Shown here piece by piece: positions 35,045 through 45,203 of a DNA stretch of 64,000 nt. This DNA comes from Rubripirellula reticaptiva (lineage in GTDB: Bacteria; Planctomycetota; Planctomycetia; Pirellulales; Pirellulaceae). The position numbers and the translations under genes were made by a program. Positions within the stretch are counted from its first letter, which is position 1, and the number at the start of each line of letters is the position of its first letter. The stretch spans positions 310,001 to 374,000 of the forward strand of contig NZ_SJPX01000002.1 in NCBI RefSeq assembly GCF_007860175.1, in the 5' to 3' direction. The notes below the pieces were generated by a model. The model did not search any database. It was not told where the DNA came from and saw only the letters and a program-made list of their open reading frames with translations.

Positions 35045-36544
35045 ATGCGGATGTCGATGGGCCTTCAAGCCCGACAATTGCAAACCCAAAAGCTGGCTCC
35101 ACGGATGATCCAGTCGATGGAGATCCTGCAGCTTCCGACAATGGCGTTGCAAGAACGCGTCGAGCAGGAGATGAACGAGAATCCATTGCTGGAACAACTC
35201 GAAAACGATCCGCTGGCCCCAGACGAGGGTGACGATGGTTACCCGTCGTCCAAAGACGAACGCAGCGAGAACGAAAAAGAGCTGGTCGTCGATAATGACC
35301 ACAGCAACCAAGAAGACTTCGAACGGCTCCAGAACATGGTTTCTGAATTGCCCAACACGTTCGACGAGTCCTTCAAGCGGTCGGCCAACCGCATGTCCGA
35401 CGAAGCCGATCGTCGCCACGATTTGATGGCGAACGCAGTATCGCGGCCTGAATCGCTGAACGATTTCTTGCTGCACCAATTGGCCGAACTCGACATTGAC
35501 GACAATGTCGAACAGATGGCCGAGCGGATCATCAGCACGCTGGACGCTCGTGACGGCGGATACCTGCGCTCGCCGCTGGCCGACCTGCTACCAGCCGGCC
35601 ACACACCTGAAGACCTGGTGACGGCCGAGAAGGCGCTCGACATTGTCCAATCGCTTGAACCGGTCGGAATCGCCGCCAGAGACCTGAGCGAATGCTTGCT
35701 GATGCAGATCAAATCGTCGTTTCCTCACAGCGAAGAAATGCGAACTCTGATCAGAGATCACTTGGCGGACCTGGCCGAAAACCGGCTGCCCCAGATTGCC
35801 AAGAAAACCAGCTACTCCATCGAACTGATCCAAACGGTTCGCGACGAATTGCATGGGCTCAATCCCAAGCCCGGTGCTGCTTTCATGGAAACGTACGTTC
35901 CCAACGTAACACCTGATATCATCCTGGAACTCGACGAATCGGGCGAGTACACGGTCCGCCTGGACGACGACCGGGTTCCCCAATTGTTCATCAGCGAATA
36001 CTACCGCCGACGACTGCAAGACCCGACAAGCTCGGCCGAAGAGCGCGAGTTCATCAAGAACAAAATCAACAGCGCCCAGTGGTTGATTGATTCGATCGAA
36101 CAACGCCGGAGCACACTGACGAAAGTGGCCGAAGCGATCGTGACGCACCAGAAACGGTTCCTGGACGAAGGCCCCGAAGCAATCGAGCCGCTAAAAATGC
36201 AGCAAATTGCGGACAAGGTTGGCGTTCACGTCACGACGGTCAGCCGCGCAGTGGACGACAAGTGGATCCAAACGCCACGCGGAATCCTGCCGCTGAAACG
36301 ATTTTTCGTCGGTGGAACGCAAACCGAAGACGGCGAAGACGTGGCCTGGGATACGATCCGACTGAAACTGCAGGACCTCATCGACAAAGAAGACAAGAGC
36401 GATCCCCACAGCGACGAAAAGCTGGTTGACGAGCTGAAGAAATCCGGCATGACCGTCGCCCGTCGAACCGTCACCAAGTATCGCAAAAAGATGGGGATCC
36501 CCAGCAGCCGCCAGCGCCGCGATTGGTCGCTGACGAAAAAATAG
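35045..36544 (+). CDS. rpoN: RNA polymerase sigma-54 factor RpoN
   Basis: A 499-aa sigma-54. Region I is Gln/Leu-rich (QARQLQTQKLAPRMIQSMEI), region II is strongly acidic, the core-binding domain follows (NDFLLHQLAEL...), and the C-terminus carries the helix-turn-helix (ADKVGVHVTTVSRAV) and the RpoN box ARRTVTKYRKKM. It directs polymerase to -24/-12 promoters and needs AAA+ activators; two of these lie in this window (51181-52602 and 58000-59382). It starts 139 nt after recR. Confidence 0.97.
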   Translation: MRMSMGLQARQLQTQKLAPRMIQSMEILQLPTMALQERVEQEMNENPLLEQLENDPLAPDEGDDGYPSSKDERSENEKELVVDNDHSNQEDFERLQNMVSELPNTFDESFKRSANRMSDEADRRHDLMANAVSRPESLNDFLLHQLAELDIDDNVEQMAERIISTLDARDGGYLRSPLADLLPAGHTPEDLVTAEKALDIVQSLEPVGIAARDLSECLLMQIKSSFPHSEEMRTLIRDHLADLAENRLPQIAKKTSYSIELIQTVRDELHGLNPKPGAAFMETYVPNVTPDIILELDESGEYTVRLDDDRVPQLFISEYYRRRLQDPTSSAEEREFIKNKINSAQWLIDSIEQRRSTLTKVAEAIVTHQKRFLDEGPEAIEPLKMQQIADKVGVHVTTVSRAVDDKWIQTPRGILPLKRFFVGGTQTEDGEDVAWDTIRLKLQDLIDKEDKSDPHSDEKLVDELKKSGMTVARRTVTKYRKKMGIPSSRQRRDWSLTKK

Positions 36545-36561
36545 AACCTTCATCAAGGAAA

Positions 36562-36589
36562 GCGGCGAGCCAGCCTAGTGGCTGGCCGC
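36562..36589. terminator. Hairpin between convergent rpoN and ThuA genes
   Basis: GCCAGCC-TAGT-GGCTGGC forms a perfect 7-bp GC-rich stem with a 4-nt loop, and outer GCG/CGC pairs can extend it across a small bulge. It starts 18 nt after the rpoN stop. No T tract follows on either strand, so it may be a weak or Rho-assisted terminator. Confidence 0.5.
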
Positions 36590-36639
36590 ACTGTTATCTC
36601 GCAAGCTGTTTTCGCCCAGCTTTCCAATCGAGAGGCAAG

Positions 36640-37419
36640 CTATTTACCGGCGGCCCACCTAGCACCCTGCACCAGTGACTTCAAGAACACTTCGTCTTCG
36701 AAGGTTTCATTCGAATGACCGTAGGTCGTGCCAAAGACGCGTGCCTTGCCGTACTGGTTCGTCCACAGCACCGGGTAGGTCTTGCCATCCTTCTCGCTGA
36801 CCGAAGTCGCCAACGCAGTGGCCGTTGGCCATAGTTTTTCGATGATGTACAGCTCGTCCATCGCGCTGACATGGTCGGCGGGATACCCGTCCATGATCGG
36901 GTGATCCTTGGCGACCACTTCGATTTTATAGTGGCTTTGGTGATCGTGGCGGCGGCTAGTCACTCCCAAGAACTCTCGCCAATCATTGATCTTGGCGTCG
37001 CGATACGTGTGCATCGCACAATGGACCACTACGGCATTTGTACCCGCATGATGCGACTTTGTGATCGAACGGATGTAATCCGGGTCGGTCGTGGACGCAA
37101 AGCACTCGTTGTGAATGACCACGTCAAATCCATCGGCCCAATTGGGGTTCTTGTACAAGTCGATTTGCGCGTCGGTGCCAGTGCCACCATCGTTGACGAC
37201 CGTCCAAACGGCGCCAACGCCATGCTTGGCGAACGCCAACTGCATCGCTTTGGTTTGAAAGTCATAGTCGTGACAGCAACCGCCCGTCACTAACAGGATA
37301 TTCAACGAACTTGGGGCGTCGCCCTTGGCCAAATCGTCGGCATTAACACGGCCGGCATCCACCAAAACGCTAGACGCCAGGACTAGAACGAAACACTGAA
37401 GCAATCGCGACATCGGCAT
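36640..37419 (-). CDS. Secreted ThuA-domain (trehalose utilisation-like) protein
   Basis: A 259-aa exported protein with a signal peptide cleaved near VDAGRVNA. The ThuA domain is a class I glutamine amidotransferase-like fold: ILLVTGGCCHDYDFQTKAM, DVVIHNECFAS, NAVVVHCAMHTYRD, HQSHYKIEVVAKDHPIMDG and VLWTNQYGKARVFGTTYGH. Members are abundant in planctomycetes and act on sugars, but the substrate is uncertain. ATG 37419 and 37413 are both possible; GAGAG lies upstream of the former. Confidence 0.87.
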   Translation of the reverse strand: MPMSRLLQCFVLVLASSVLVDAGRVNADDLAKGDAPSSLNILLVTGGCCHDYDFQTKAMQLAFAKHGVGAVWTVVNDGGTGTDAQIDLYKNPNWADGFDVVIHNECFASTTDPDYIRSITKSHHAGTNAVVVHCAMHTYRDAKINDWREFLGVTSRRHDHQSHYKIEVVAKDHPIMDGYPADHVSAMDELYIIEKLWPTATALATSVSEKDGKTYPVLWTNQYGKARVFGTTYGHSNETFEDEVFLKSLVQGARWAAGK

Positions 37420-37552
37420 CAACTCTCACAAAAAAGAAGGGTAGGAAAGGAATCAGAACTGAGCATGGCAAAAAGAAAAGGCAAGAAAACGCCAGCGGGT
37501 GAGCGCTTACGTTTCCTTGCCTGAATCAAAACTTGAAAGCGGCGAACAAGAC

Positions 37553-38920
37553 CTAGAAGCGGTCTTCTAGCTCAACCGGTTCCATCACTTTCGTGTTCCG
37601 CTCGACCGCGACGACCGTGGTTCGCTGACGTAGTCCATCGCGACTCTCGGCGGTCACCGGCAAAACTTGCCGTTTGTCAGGCAACTGCATGCGAACGGTA
37701 AACGATCCGTCTGGCTGCAACTTCACGGGACGACCGGCCACCAAAACCGACGCCGACGCGAGTGTTTTTCCAAAGATGATCAGTTCAGCATCCACATCAA
37801 ACGGCAAACTCGATTGACGCAGCAACGAAGGATCGCCAACGGTTTGGCCTTTGTCGCCACGCTGAGGCATGGCGCGACGAAGACGTTCTTCGAAGACTTC
37901 CTTCAAATCGCCTGCATCGGTGTCATAGCCGCCGCTTAGCGAATAAATTCGCTCATAGTCTTCCGCGATATCGTGCCAGTGCTCGTCCAGTCGTTCGCAA
38001 TCGTTCGGCTGAGGAGTCTCGACGACATTGCTGCGGCAAAGCGTGTAGAAATCGCCCGTCGACGTCACGTAACCAATCAGGACGCGAAAACGCGACGGCG
38101 GCTCATCGACATCGATGTACCAATTATTGACGCCACCATGGATCGGAATATCTCGCTCGGTCCGTTCGGCACCATTGGAATCAATATCGCCCACGGCCAA
38201 CAAACGCAAAACCGGCATCGCGGTATGCCATCGTTCGGCAAGCGAAGACTGAGCCCGCTGGACGCTAGAACGAGTGATTTCCCATGTTGCTTGCAACCAG
38301 AATGAATCGCGAACCATCAACACCACGCGATCCTTGTGCGGATCATCGCCGCGAGTTCGCTGAGCCCCATTATTGACCGCCGACCCACCGACCAGTGTTC
38401 CTGTCGAGAGATCCTTGTTCTTCATCATCGTTTCGCGGCGCTTGCGAATCTGAGCCCGAATACGTGCAGTCTTCGCGTCAACGCGAGGCTCGGGCAATTT
38501 CGGCACAGGTTTATTGAGCCGTTGCTGGTCAGACTTATGCGAGCCTGATTTCGGCATCTTGGCCGCTGAGGCCTTGGATTCGCTAGCGTTGGCCCCAAGC
38601 TTTGCCGAGACCGACTTCGTCGAAGACGCACCAGCTTTGACCACCGACTTCGCCTTCGCCACCCGTTTGCTGACCGCAGAATCGTCGCGCTGCTTTGCAG
38701 ATCCATTCGCCTTTGCTGCAGCCTTGGGTGAAGCCGACTTTCCGGACGCTACTTTTGAAGTGCCCGAGTCTGCCTTGCGGCGTTGCCGCCGGTGAACTTT
38801 GCGAATCTCTTCGACCAATTCATCCTTCTTCATCCCATGCCATCCCGGGACACCGTAATTCCGCGCCAAATCGGCGAGTTCGCGGCGTGTTTGTGCCTTC
38901 AAATCTGCGGTCGTAATCAT
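37553..38920 (-). CDS. DUF4912 protein with Rho_N/SAP-like N-terminus and Lys/Ala-rich linker
   Basis: A 455-aa protein. Residues 2-45 (DLKAQTRRELADLARNYGVP...DELVEEIRKV) match the Rho termination factor N-terminal/SAP-like helical domain, which binds nucleic acid. Residues 46-150 are low complexity, rich in Lys, Ala and Ser, like a histone H1 tail. DUF4912 spans about 195-350 (VVLMVRDSFWLQATWEI, LLAVGDIDSNGAERTERDI, GGVNNWYIDVDEPPSRFRVL). The C-terminus continues with a beta-rich stretch. GGGAGG sits 7 nt before ATG 38920, the best ribosome site in the window. Role unknown; a chromatin- or RNA-associated function is inference. Confidence 0.83.
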   Translation of the reverse strand: MITTADLKAQTRRELADLARNYGVPGWHGMKKDELVEEIRKVHRRQRRKADSGTSKVASGKSASPKAAAKANGSAKQRDDSAVSKRVAKAKSVVKAGASSTKSVSAKLGANASESKASAAKMPKSGSHKSDQQRLNKPVPKLPEPRVDAKTARIRAQIRKRRETMMKNKDLSTGTLVGGSAVNNGAQRTRGDDPHKDRVVLMVRDSFWLQATWEITRSSVQRAQSSLAERWHTAMPVLRLLAVGDIDSNGAERTERDIPIHGGVNNWYIDVDEPPSRFRVLIGYVTSTGDFYTLCRSNVVETPQPNDCERLDEHWHDIAEDYERIYSLSGGYDTDAGDLKEVFEERLRRAMPQRGDKGQTVGDPSLLRQSSLPFDVDAELIIFGKTLASASVLVAGRPVKLQPDGSFTVRMQLPDKRQVLPVTAESRDGLRQRTTVVAVERNTKVMEPVELEDRF

Positions 38921-39756
38921 GTGGACCTCCCAGGATTCCAGAACCCGACCAGCGGACGGGTAGTTCAGTGTTGTTTAAACAGATGACAGCAACATCCTGG
39001 CTGTGCATCGCATTCCCCATGTCAATTTGGCATCCCAGCGAGCGGCGAAACCACCATGGCAGCGAGCTTTCAAAGGCGAGCTGTGACCGGCGGGGGTGCG
39101 AAAACGATGAAAAGCGGCGAGTCCCCGGCAAGCAATGCTGCCAAATCCCAGCAGTCACACTTGTAGGTTTAGAAACCCAGCTTAACTTTCCGTAAAGGCA
39201 CAATCGTCACCTGAATCATTATGCCAAGGGTCCACAGAAACTTCTAGACGCTGGAGACCGAAATCCACCACATTGGCGGGAAAAACACTCTCACACCCCC
39301 TGCCCAAACGCCACAAACGCCGCATTCTTCCAATCGAAGGGTGGGTTTCGTCCCGCAACCGTGGCGCTCGCCGTTTGGCATCAGCAGATTTGTGCCATCG
39401 TCACCCCCCAGAAAAGACAAACTGCCGTCGGCGATTGAGTCCACCGCCATTTTGGCAAGCGGCTCTTGAAAGCGTCAGCGGATGAACGGCCGATATGTGA
39501 TAAGAGGGTCGGTAGAAGACGCACGCCAACAAACGGGTGACGAGGGAACGCGAACGCCACCGCGATCACCAGACAGACAAAGACACCAACGAGAGGGGTG
39601 CGGTGAACCGTCGCTGCCACTGGTGGTGGCAGCCCTAGCAGTCAGAATGCCGCAAAAGAAAACGGGATGCGAAACCGTCACTGGCACTCGTGCCATTGGC
39701 CGAGCTTCCGTTTTCGGTTCGCCGCAAAGTTCATCCTCAGCGACCGAGCAACTCGA
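38921..39756. promoter_or_regulatory. 836-nt divergent region upstream of the ATP synthase operon
   Basis: This is the longest gap in the window, between the DUF4912 gene (minus) and the ATP synthase operon (plus). Short frames on both strands show no recognisable protein. A hairpin GCTGCCAC (39613-39620)/GTGGCAGC (39626-39633) with a 5-nt loop could lie in the operon leader. GTTTAAAC near 38976 is an 8-bp palindrome. No RNA gene was recognised. Confidence 0.35.
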
Positions 39757-40077
39757 ATGCCCAATGGCCTACAAGATCACTCGCAAGATCACCTTGAGGC
39801 CAACGGCACCGGCGACGCAAACCAGAGCGACAAACGGCCCTGGATGAAGTTCGTCAGTGCGGGGATCGAATTGGCCGGGACCAGCTTAGCGATGGCTGCA
39901 ATCGGATACGCGTTCGATCAGTACCTGGGATCCAAGCAGCCGCTTGGGACGGCCGCCGGGCTGTTGGTCGGATTTGGATTCGGGATGTACCGATTCATCC
40001 GACTGGCGCTGCAAAGTTCCAACGAACCTACCTACCTACCGAAACACAAGAAACTAGACCAAGACGACACCCCGTGA
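39757..40077 (+). CDS. AtpZ/AtpI-family putative F0F1-ATPase subunit
   Basis: A 106-aa protein with a polar N-terminus (HSQDHLEANGTGD) and two membrane helices (IELAGTSLAMAAIGYAFDQY and GTAAGLLVGFGFGMYRFI) separated by a short loop, the PF09527 layout. Members head ATP synthase operons and may help c-ring assembly or Mg/Ca uptake. I chose ATG 39757; ATG 39844 would remove the polar N-terminus. The stop overlaps the next gene by 4 nt (GTGA). Confidence 0.8.
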   Translation: MPNGLQDHSQDHLEANGTGDANQSDKRPWMKFVSAGIELAGTSLAMAAIGYAFDQYLGSKQPLGTAAGLLVGFGFGMYRFIRLALQSSNEPTYLPKHKKLDQDDTP

Positions 40078-40604
40078 CCGCCAACGTTCTGAATGACCGA
40101 ATGACACACACCAAGGCGAGCAAGATTTTTGCGAACGCCTTGTGGTGCGTACTGGCCATTTGGTTGGTCGCATCGTCACTGGCCTGCGTGATCCAAGCTT
40201 GGCTTGCGCCACAGTTGACGACACTGATGACTACTGTTTCGCTTGGCAGCGGAATGGTCGGCGTCTTCGCGATGTTACCGGGGATATTTTTACAGCAGCC
40301 TGAATCGTCAATTCAGAACTTAAGCCCTGGCCGCCGGGTCGCTATGACTGCTCAGTTTTTTTTGATCGGCTCCGTCGCTGCGATGGCTATTCGATTCGCA
40401 GGCACAGTTGCACTGTTCGTGGCGTGCCGCTATCAATTTGGCTTGTCGGAAAAAACAATCGCCATATTTGTTTGCCTGTGGTATGTCCTTCTGACTTCAC
40501 TCGAGATATTCTTTCTCGCCCGCGGAGCCGCGTCGATTGATTCGACGCCGGATTCACGGGTCAACTTTTCGCAATCACCCTCGACGGATTCTACGTTCGG
40601 ATGA
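40074..40604 (+). CDS. Unassigned four-helix membrane protein in the ATP synthase operon
   Basis: A 176-aa membrane protein with about four helices (near residues 22-44, 50-73, 88-112 and 125-150), in the place where atpI usually sits. I see no clear AtpI sequence match. GTG 40074 overlaps the upstream stop (GTGA), and its own stop overlaps the atpB start (ATGA), so translation is coupled on both sides. The C-terminal 25 residues are Ser/Asp-rich and probably cytoplasmic. An AtpI-like assembly role is inferred from size, topology and location only. Confidence 0.72.
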   Translation: MTANVLNDRMTHTKASKIFANALWCVLAIWLVASSLACVIQAWLAPQLTTLMTTVSLGSGMVGVFAMLPGIFLQQPESSIQNLSPGRRVAMTAQFFLIGSVAAMAIRFAGTVALFVACRYQFGLSEKTIAIFVCLWYVLLTSLEIFFLARGAASIDSTPDSRVNFSQSPSTDSTFG

Positions 40605-41623
40605 ATTTGTTGCTCGCATCTGCCGATAATCCTGTCTCTCACGTGGTTCCGCACGCGTTGACTGAAGAACCACTCTTCAGTATCGCAACCGGTGGTGGCG
40701 ACATTCCGGCCCTGAACATTTATGACGGGGTCTACAACTTTCACATCACCAATCACTTGATGATGACGGCGGTCGCCGCGATCACGGTTACGATTGTGTT
40801 TTGGTGGGTATCGCGGCGTGTGCGAGTCAAAGGCGAAGGCCTGGCGGCCTATCAGACCCGCGGCCGAGTGGCTCAGTTGTTTGAAACAATGTGCACGTTC
40901 ATCCGCGACGAAGTTGTCCGTCCGAACTTGCATGAAAAGACTGACAAATACATTCACTATGTCTGGACGATTTTCTTCTTCGTCCTGTTTGCCAACGTGC
41001 TTGGTTTGATCCCGATCGGATCGATCATGTACCTGTTCACCAAAGACGCTCACGATCTGCACTATGGCGGCACCGCGACCGGAAACTTGTCGCTCAATGT
41101 CGTGCTTGCCCTTGGCAGTTTCATCGCAATCTTGTTCATCGGGATTCGAGAAACCGGAGCAAAAGCGTTCTTTTCGCACTTCAATCCTATCGGCTGGGAT
41201 GATCCTAAGATGCTAGCGATCGGCATTCCGTTGTATGTGCTGGAATGGATCGGATTGGTCATCAAGTGCGTCGTGCTTGCGATGCGGCTTTTTGGAACGA
41301 TGATGGCCGGTCACTTGGTGATTGCCGCTTTCATCGGTCTAATTTTCACAGCCGTTAAGGTCTCGCTTGGACTCGGTTATGGCGTTCAAATCGCTGTAAT
41401 CGGCGGCGGCATCGTGCTAACCCTACTAGAACTGTTCATTTGCTTTTTGCAGGCGTTCATCTTTACCTTTTTGACCGTTCTGTTCATCTCGCAAGTGGCA
41501 ACCGTTCATCACCATGACGATCACGACGAAAACGAACATCCCTTCAGCGATGAAGGTCAGATGGACTTGGACAAAATCATGTCGCCTGAACGCATCACAC
41601 CGATGCCCGATCCAGCCGGCTAA
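40601..41623 (+). CDS. atpB: ATP synthase F0 subunit a
   Basis: A 340-aa subunit of the proton channel. The essential Arg229 is in VLAMRLFGTMMAGHLV, and the C-terminal helices contain ELFICFLQAFIFTFLTVLFI. The protein is longer than the usual 230-290 residues: it has an N-terminal extension and a loop around 150-165, and it ends in a His/Asp-rich tail (VHHHDDHDENEH, 302-313) followed by a polar segment. The start overlaps the upstream gene by 4 nt. Confidence 0.96.
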   Translation: MNLLLASADNPVSHVVPHALTEEPLFSIATGGGDIPALNIYDGVYNFHITNHLMMTAVAAITVTIVFWWVSRRVRVKGEGLAAYQTRGRVAQLFETMCTFIRDEVVRPNLHEKTDKYIHYVWTIFFFVLFANVLGLIPIGSIMYLFTKDAHDLHYGGTATGNLSLNVVLALGSFIAILFIGIRETGAKAFFSHFNPIGWDDPKMLAIGIPLYVLEWIGLVIKCVVLAMRLFGTMMAGHLVIAAFIGLIFTAVKVSLGLGYGVQIAVIGGGIVLTLLELFICFLQAFIFTFLTVLFISQVATVHHHDDHDENEHPFSDEGQMDLDKIMSPERITPMPDPAG

Positions 41624-41733
41624 CAATCAACGACTAACCTTAAACCCTTTCCCCCTTAGTAATCACTCACCAAACCATCCTGTTTCGTGTGCGGTGAGAA
41701 CAGAACGAGATTTTTCTCAGGAGCAATTAGAAG

Positions 41734-41988
41734 ATGTTTGAAATGGCAACGTTGCTGGCACAAGAAGTGGTTAACTCTGGTCTTGGCACCCTGGGTGTTG
41801 GTATCGGAATGGGTCTGGCAATCGTCGGTGCCGGCCTTGGCATTGGCAAGATCGGCAGCTCGGCCGTTGAAGCGATTTCGCGTCAACCCGAAGCTGGCGG
41901 AACGATCGCGACCCAAATGCTGATTTCGGCTGCACTGATTGAAGGTGCAACGGTTATCGCACTGATCCTGTTGCTTATCCGCACCTAA
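41734..41988 (+). CDS. atpE: ATP synthase F0 subunit c
   Basis: An 84-aa hairpin of two membrane helices with the polar loop SRQPEA (49-54). The ion-binding Glu70 is in AALIEGATVIAL. The residue after Glu is Gly, not Ser or Thr, and helix 1 lacks the Gln of sodium-type rings, so it is read as proton-specific. AGGAG lies upstream. A 110-nt leader after atpB, with a short GAGAA...TTCTC pairing, may raise translation, as expected for the most abundant subunit. ATG 41743 is an alternative start. Confidence 0.95.
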   Translation: MFEMATLLAQEVVNSGLGTLGVGIGMGLAIVGAGLGIGKIGSSAVEAISRQPEAGGTIATQMLISAALIEGATVIALILLLIRT

Positions 41989-42106
41989 TACGTTTCGCAG
42001 TCGTCAAGTTTCTTTTTGAACGGGTTCGCTTTGTATGCGGATCAGTTTTAGGGGAAGCGATGCGGTTTGCTTGGGAATTTTCCTAATGATCTTGAAAGGC
42101 CATTCG

Positions 42107-42814
42107 ATGTTGTCCGTTTTTGGACGCCCGCTTGTCGTGCTGTCGTTATTTTTGTTGGTGGCTAATTTTCCGTCGTCGTTTGCTCTGGCTGACGAAACGG
42201 TGAAGGCAGCAGAGGCTGACCACGATCACGAAGGTCACGATCACGATGGTGACGCGGCTGATCATGCAGATCAAGACGCAGGACACGCTGATGCTGGACA
42301 TAGTGACGAAGCCGGTACGCCGCCTTTGTTGCAGTTCGACTTCGGTTCGGCAGTCTGCAACTTGGCTATTTTCCTGGGTGTGCTTGCGATTTTGTCGAAG
42401 TTCGTTTGGCCGGTCATTCTTGGCGGGCTGAAGGCTCGTGAAGACAAGATTTTTGGCGAACTTACCGAAGCAGCCAAGGCGAACGCCGAAGCGAAAGCTC
42501 TGTTGGACGACTATCAATCGAAGATTGACGAAGCGTCCACGAAGGTTCAATCGATGTTGGCCGAAGCCCGCAAGGATTCCGAGACCGCTGGTCAACGAAT
42601 TGTCGATGACGCGAAAGCGGAAGCCGAACGACAACGCGAGCGTGCGTTGTCGGACATTGAAACCGCGAAGAAGGTCGCGATTGCTGACTTGGCAGGGCAG
42701 ACTTCCGACATGGCGATTGGCTTGGCCAAGTCCGTTGTCGGTCGTGAACTGAACTCTGGCGATCACGCCGAATTGATCCGTCAATCGCTCGAGCGTCTTC
42801 CTAGCAACAATTAA
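42107..42814 (+). CDS. atpF: ATP synthase F0 subunit b with signal peptide and His/Asp-rich segment
   Basis: A 235-aa peripheral-stalk subunit. The membrane helix (about 82-104) and long charged coiled coil (105-235, ARKDSETAGQRIVDDAKAEA) are normal. Unusually, the first 28 residues are a signal peptide (MLSVFGRPLVVLSLFLLVAN, then ALA-DE), followed by a His/Asp/Gly stretch at 37-67 (DHDHEGHDHDGDAADHADQD). I chose ATG 42107, which is preceded by AAAGG and gives the signal peptide; the frame is open to 42035. The extra-membrane His-rich part would face the periplasm and could bind metal. Confidence 0.9.
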   Translation: MLSVFGRPLVVLSLFLLVANFPSSFALADETVKAAEADHDHEGHDHDGDAADHADQDAGHADAGHSDEAGTPPLLQFDFGSAVCNLAIFLGVLAILSKFVWPVILGGLKAREDKIFGELTEAAKANAEAKALLDDYQSKIDEASTKVQSMLAEARKDSETAGQRIVDDAKAEAERQRERALSDIETAKKVAIADLAGQTSDMAIGLAKSVVGRELNSGDHAELIRQSLERLPSNN

Positions 42815-42829
42815 GCCTACGCGAATACC

Positions 42830-43459
42830 ATGACCCAAAGCGTCAAACACGATACGGTGCTCGACACCGGCGCCGAACAACTTGGCAAAACTTATGCCCG
42901 AGCGTTGATCGGCGCAGCCAAAAACCAAGGTGACGGCGTCGCCGAAACGATCGTGGGACAATTGTCGATGATCGTGGATCAGTACTTGGCGGGCAGTCCG
43001 CAATTACGAACCGCGTTCGCGTCGCCTCGGGTCAGCCAATCCGAAAAGAACCGCATCATCGATCGGATCTTTGGCGACGAGTTGCATCCGACGCTATTGC
43101 GATTCTTGAAGGTGATGGTGACTCGCGATCGCCTTGGTTACATCGCAGCAGTTCGCAATGCCGCAGACACTATTTTTGATGACATGATGGGCCGCGTGGT
43201 CGCATCGGTTCGGACAGCAGTTCCGCTTGATGACGAAACTCGAAATCAAATCGCAAATCGACTTGGTTCGGTGATGAACGCTCAAATCAAGCTGAACGAA
43301 TCAGTTGACCCTGAACTGATCGGCGGCATGGTCATTCGCATCGGCGACAAGGTTTTTGACAGCAGTGTCAAGAACCGACTAGACAAGTTAGCCGTGAAGG
43401 CTCGCCAAGGCTTTTCGAGCAAGTTGCTCGAACGGTTTGAACATTTCACTTCCGAGTGA
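42830..43459 (+). CDS. atpH: ATP synthase F1 subunit delta
   Basis: A 209-aa delta (OSCP) subunit linking the F1 head to the peripheral stalk. The N-terminal helical domain starts GKTYARALIGAAKNQ, and LRTAFASPRVSQSEKNRIID and the C-terminal signature ELIGGMVIRIGDKVFDSSVK are typical. It is slightly longer than the usual 175-185 residues at the N-terminus. It starts 15 nt after atpF and is followed by a 124-nt gap. Confidence 0.95.
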   Translation: MTQSVKHDTVLDTGAEQLGKTYARALIGAAKNQGDGVAETIVGQLSMIVDQYLAGSPQLRTAFASPRVSQSEKNRIIDRIFGDELHPTLLRFLKVMVTRDRLGYIAAVRNAADTIFDDMMGRVVASVRTAVPLDDETRNQIANRLGSVMNAQIKLNESVDPELIGGMVIRIGDKVFDSSVKNRLDKLAVKARQGFSSKLLERFEHFTSE

Positions 43460-43493
43460 ACGCCCCCTATCGTTGAACACCCGATCCGAAAGT

Positions 43494-43533
43494 GCCGGCT
43501 TGCCTTCGGACAGCAACCGATTCAAAAGCCGGC
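43494..43533 (+). promoter_or_regulatory. Intercistronic hairpin between atpH and atpA
   Basis: GCCGGCTT (43494-43501) pairs perfectly with AAGCCGGC (43526-43533) across a 24-nt loop in the 124-nt gap. A second small stem (GCGCC/GGCGT) follows. It could be an RNA-processing or stability element that sets F1 versus F0 subunit ratios; there is no T tract for a terminator. Confidence 0.4.
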
Positions 43534-43583
43534 GCCTTTCAGCTAGGCGTTAAACGAAACAAAGACAACCACCTAATAGAATC

Positions 43584-45107
<1,524 letters not shown>

Positions 45108-45127
45108 GACTGCCGACATCCAATGCC

Positions 45128-45159
45128 GGATCCGTTCCGACCTCGGTGGGAACGGTTCC
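45128..45159 (+). promoter_or_regulatory. Intercistronic hairpin between atpA and atpG
   Basis: GGATCCGTTCC pairs with GGAACGGTTCC at 10 of 11 positions across a 10-nt loop, in a 96-nt gap. Like the atpH-atpA hairpin it has no T tract, so it is more likely an RNA-stability or processing element than a terminator. Confidence 0.4.
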
Positions 45160-45203
45160 AGCCTACGAAGCTAAAACGTAAACTAAATTACCTGTAAAGA
45201 TCC

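Noticed and set aside
38921-39756. Possible tRNA or small RNA in the 836-nt gap
   Set aside because: No TpsiC-like motif, cloverleaf or terminator was found by eye; a covariance search would be needed.
39482-39847. 121-codon plus-strand frame before the ATP synthase operon
   Set aside because: Low complexity and polar, no family match, and it overlaps the AtpZ/I-like gene in another frame.
40433-41179. 248-codon minus-strand open frame
   Set aside because: It is antisense to the start of atpB and the preceding gene.
42146-43003. 285-codon minus-strand open frame
   Set aside because: It is antisense to atpF and atpH; the His-poor, Arg/Phe-rich composition is a complement artefact.
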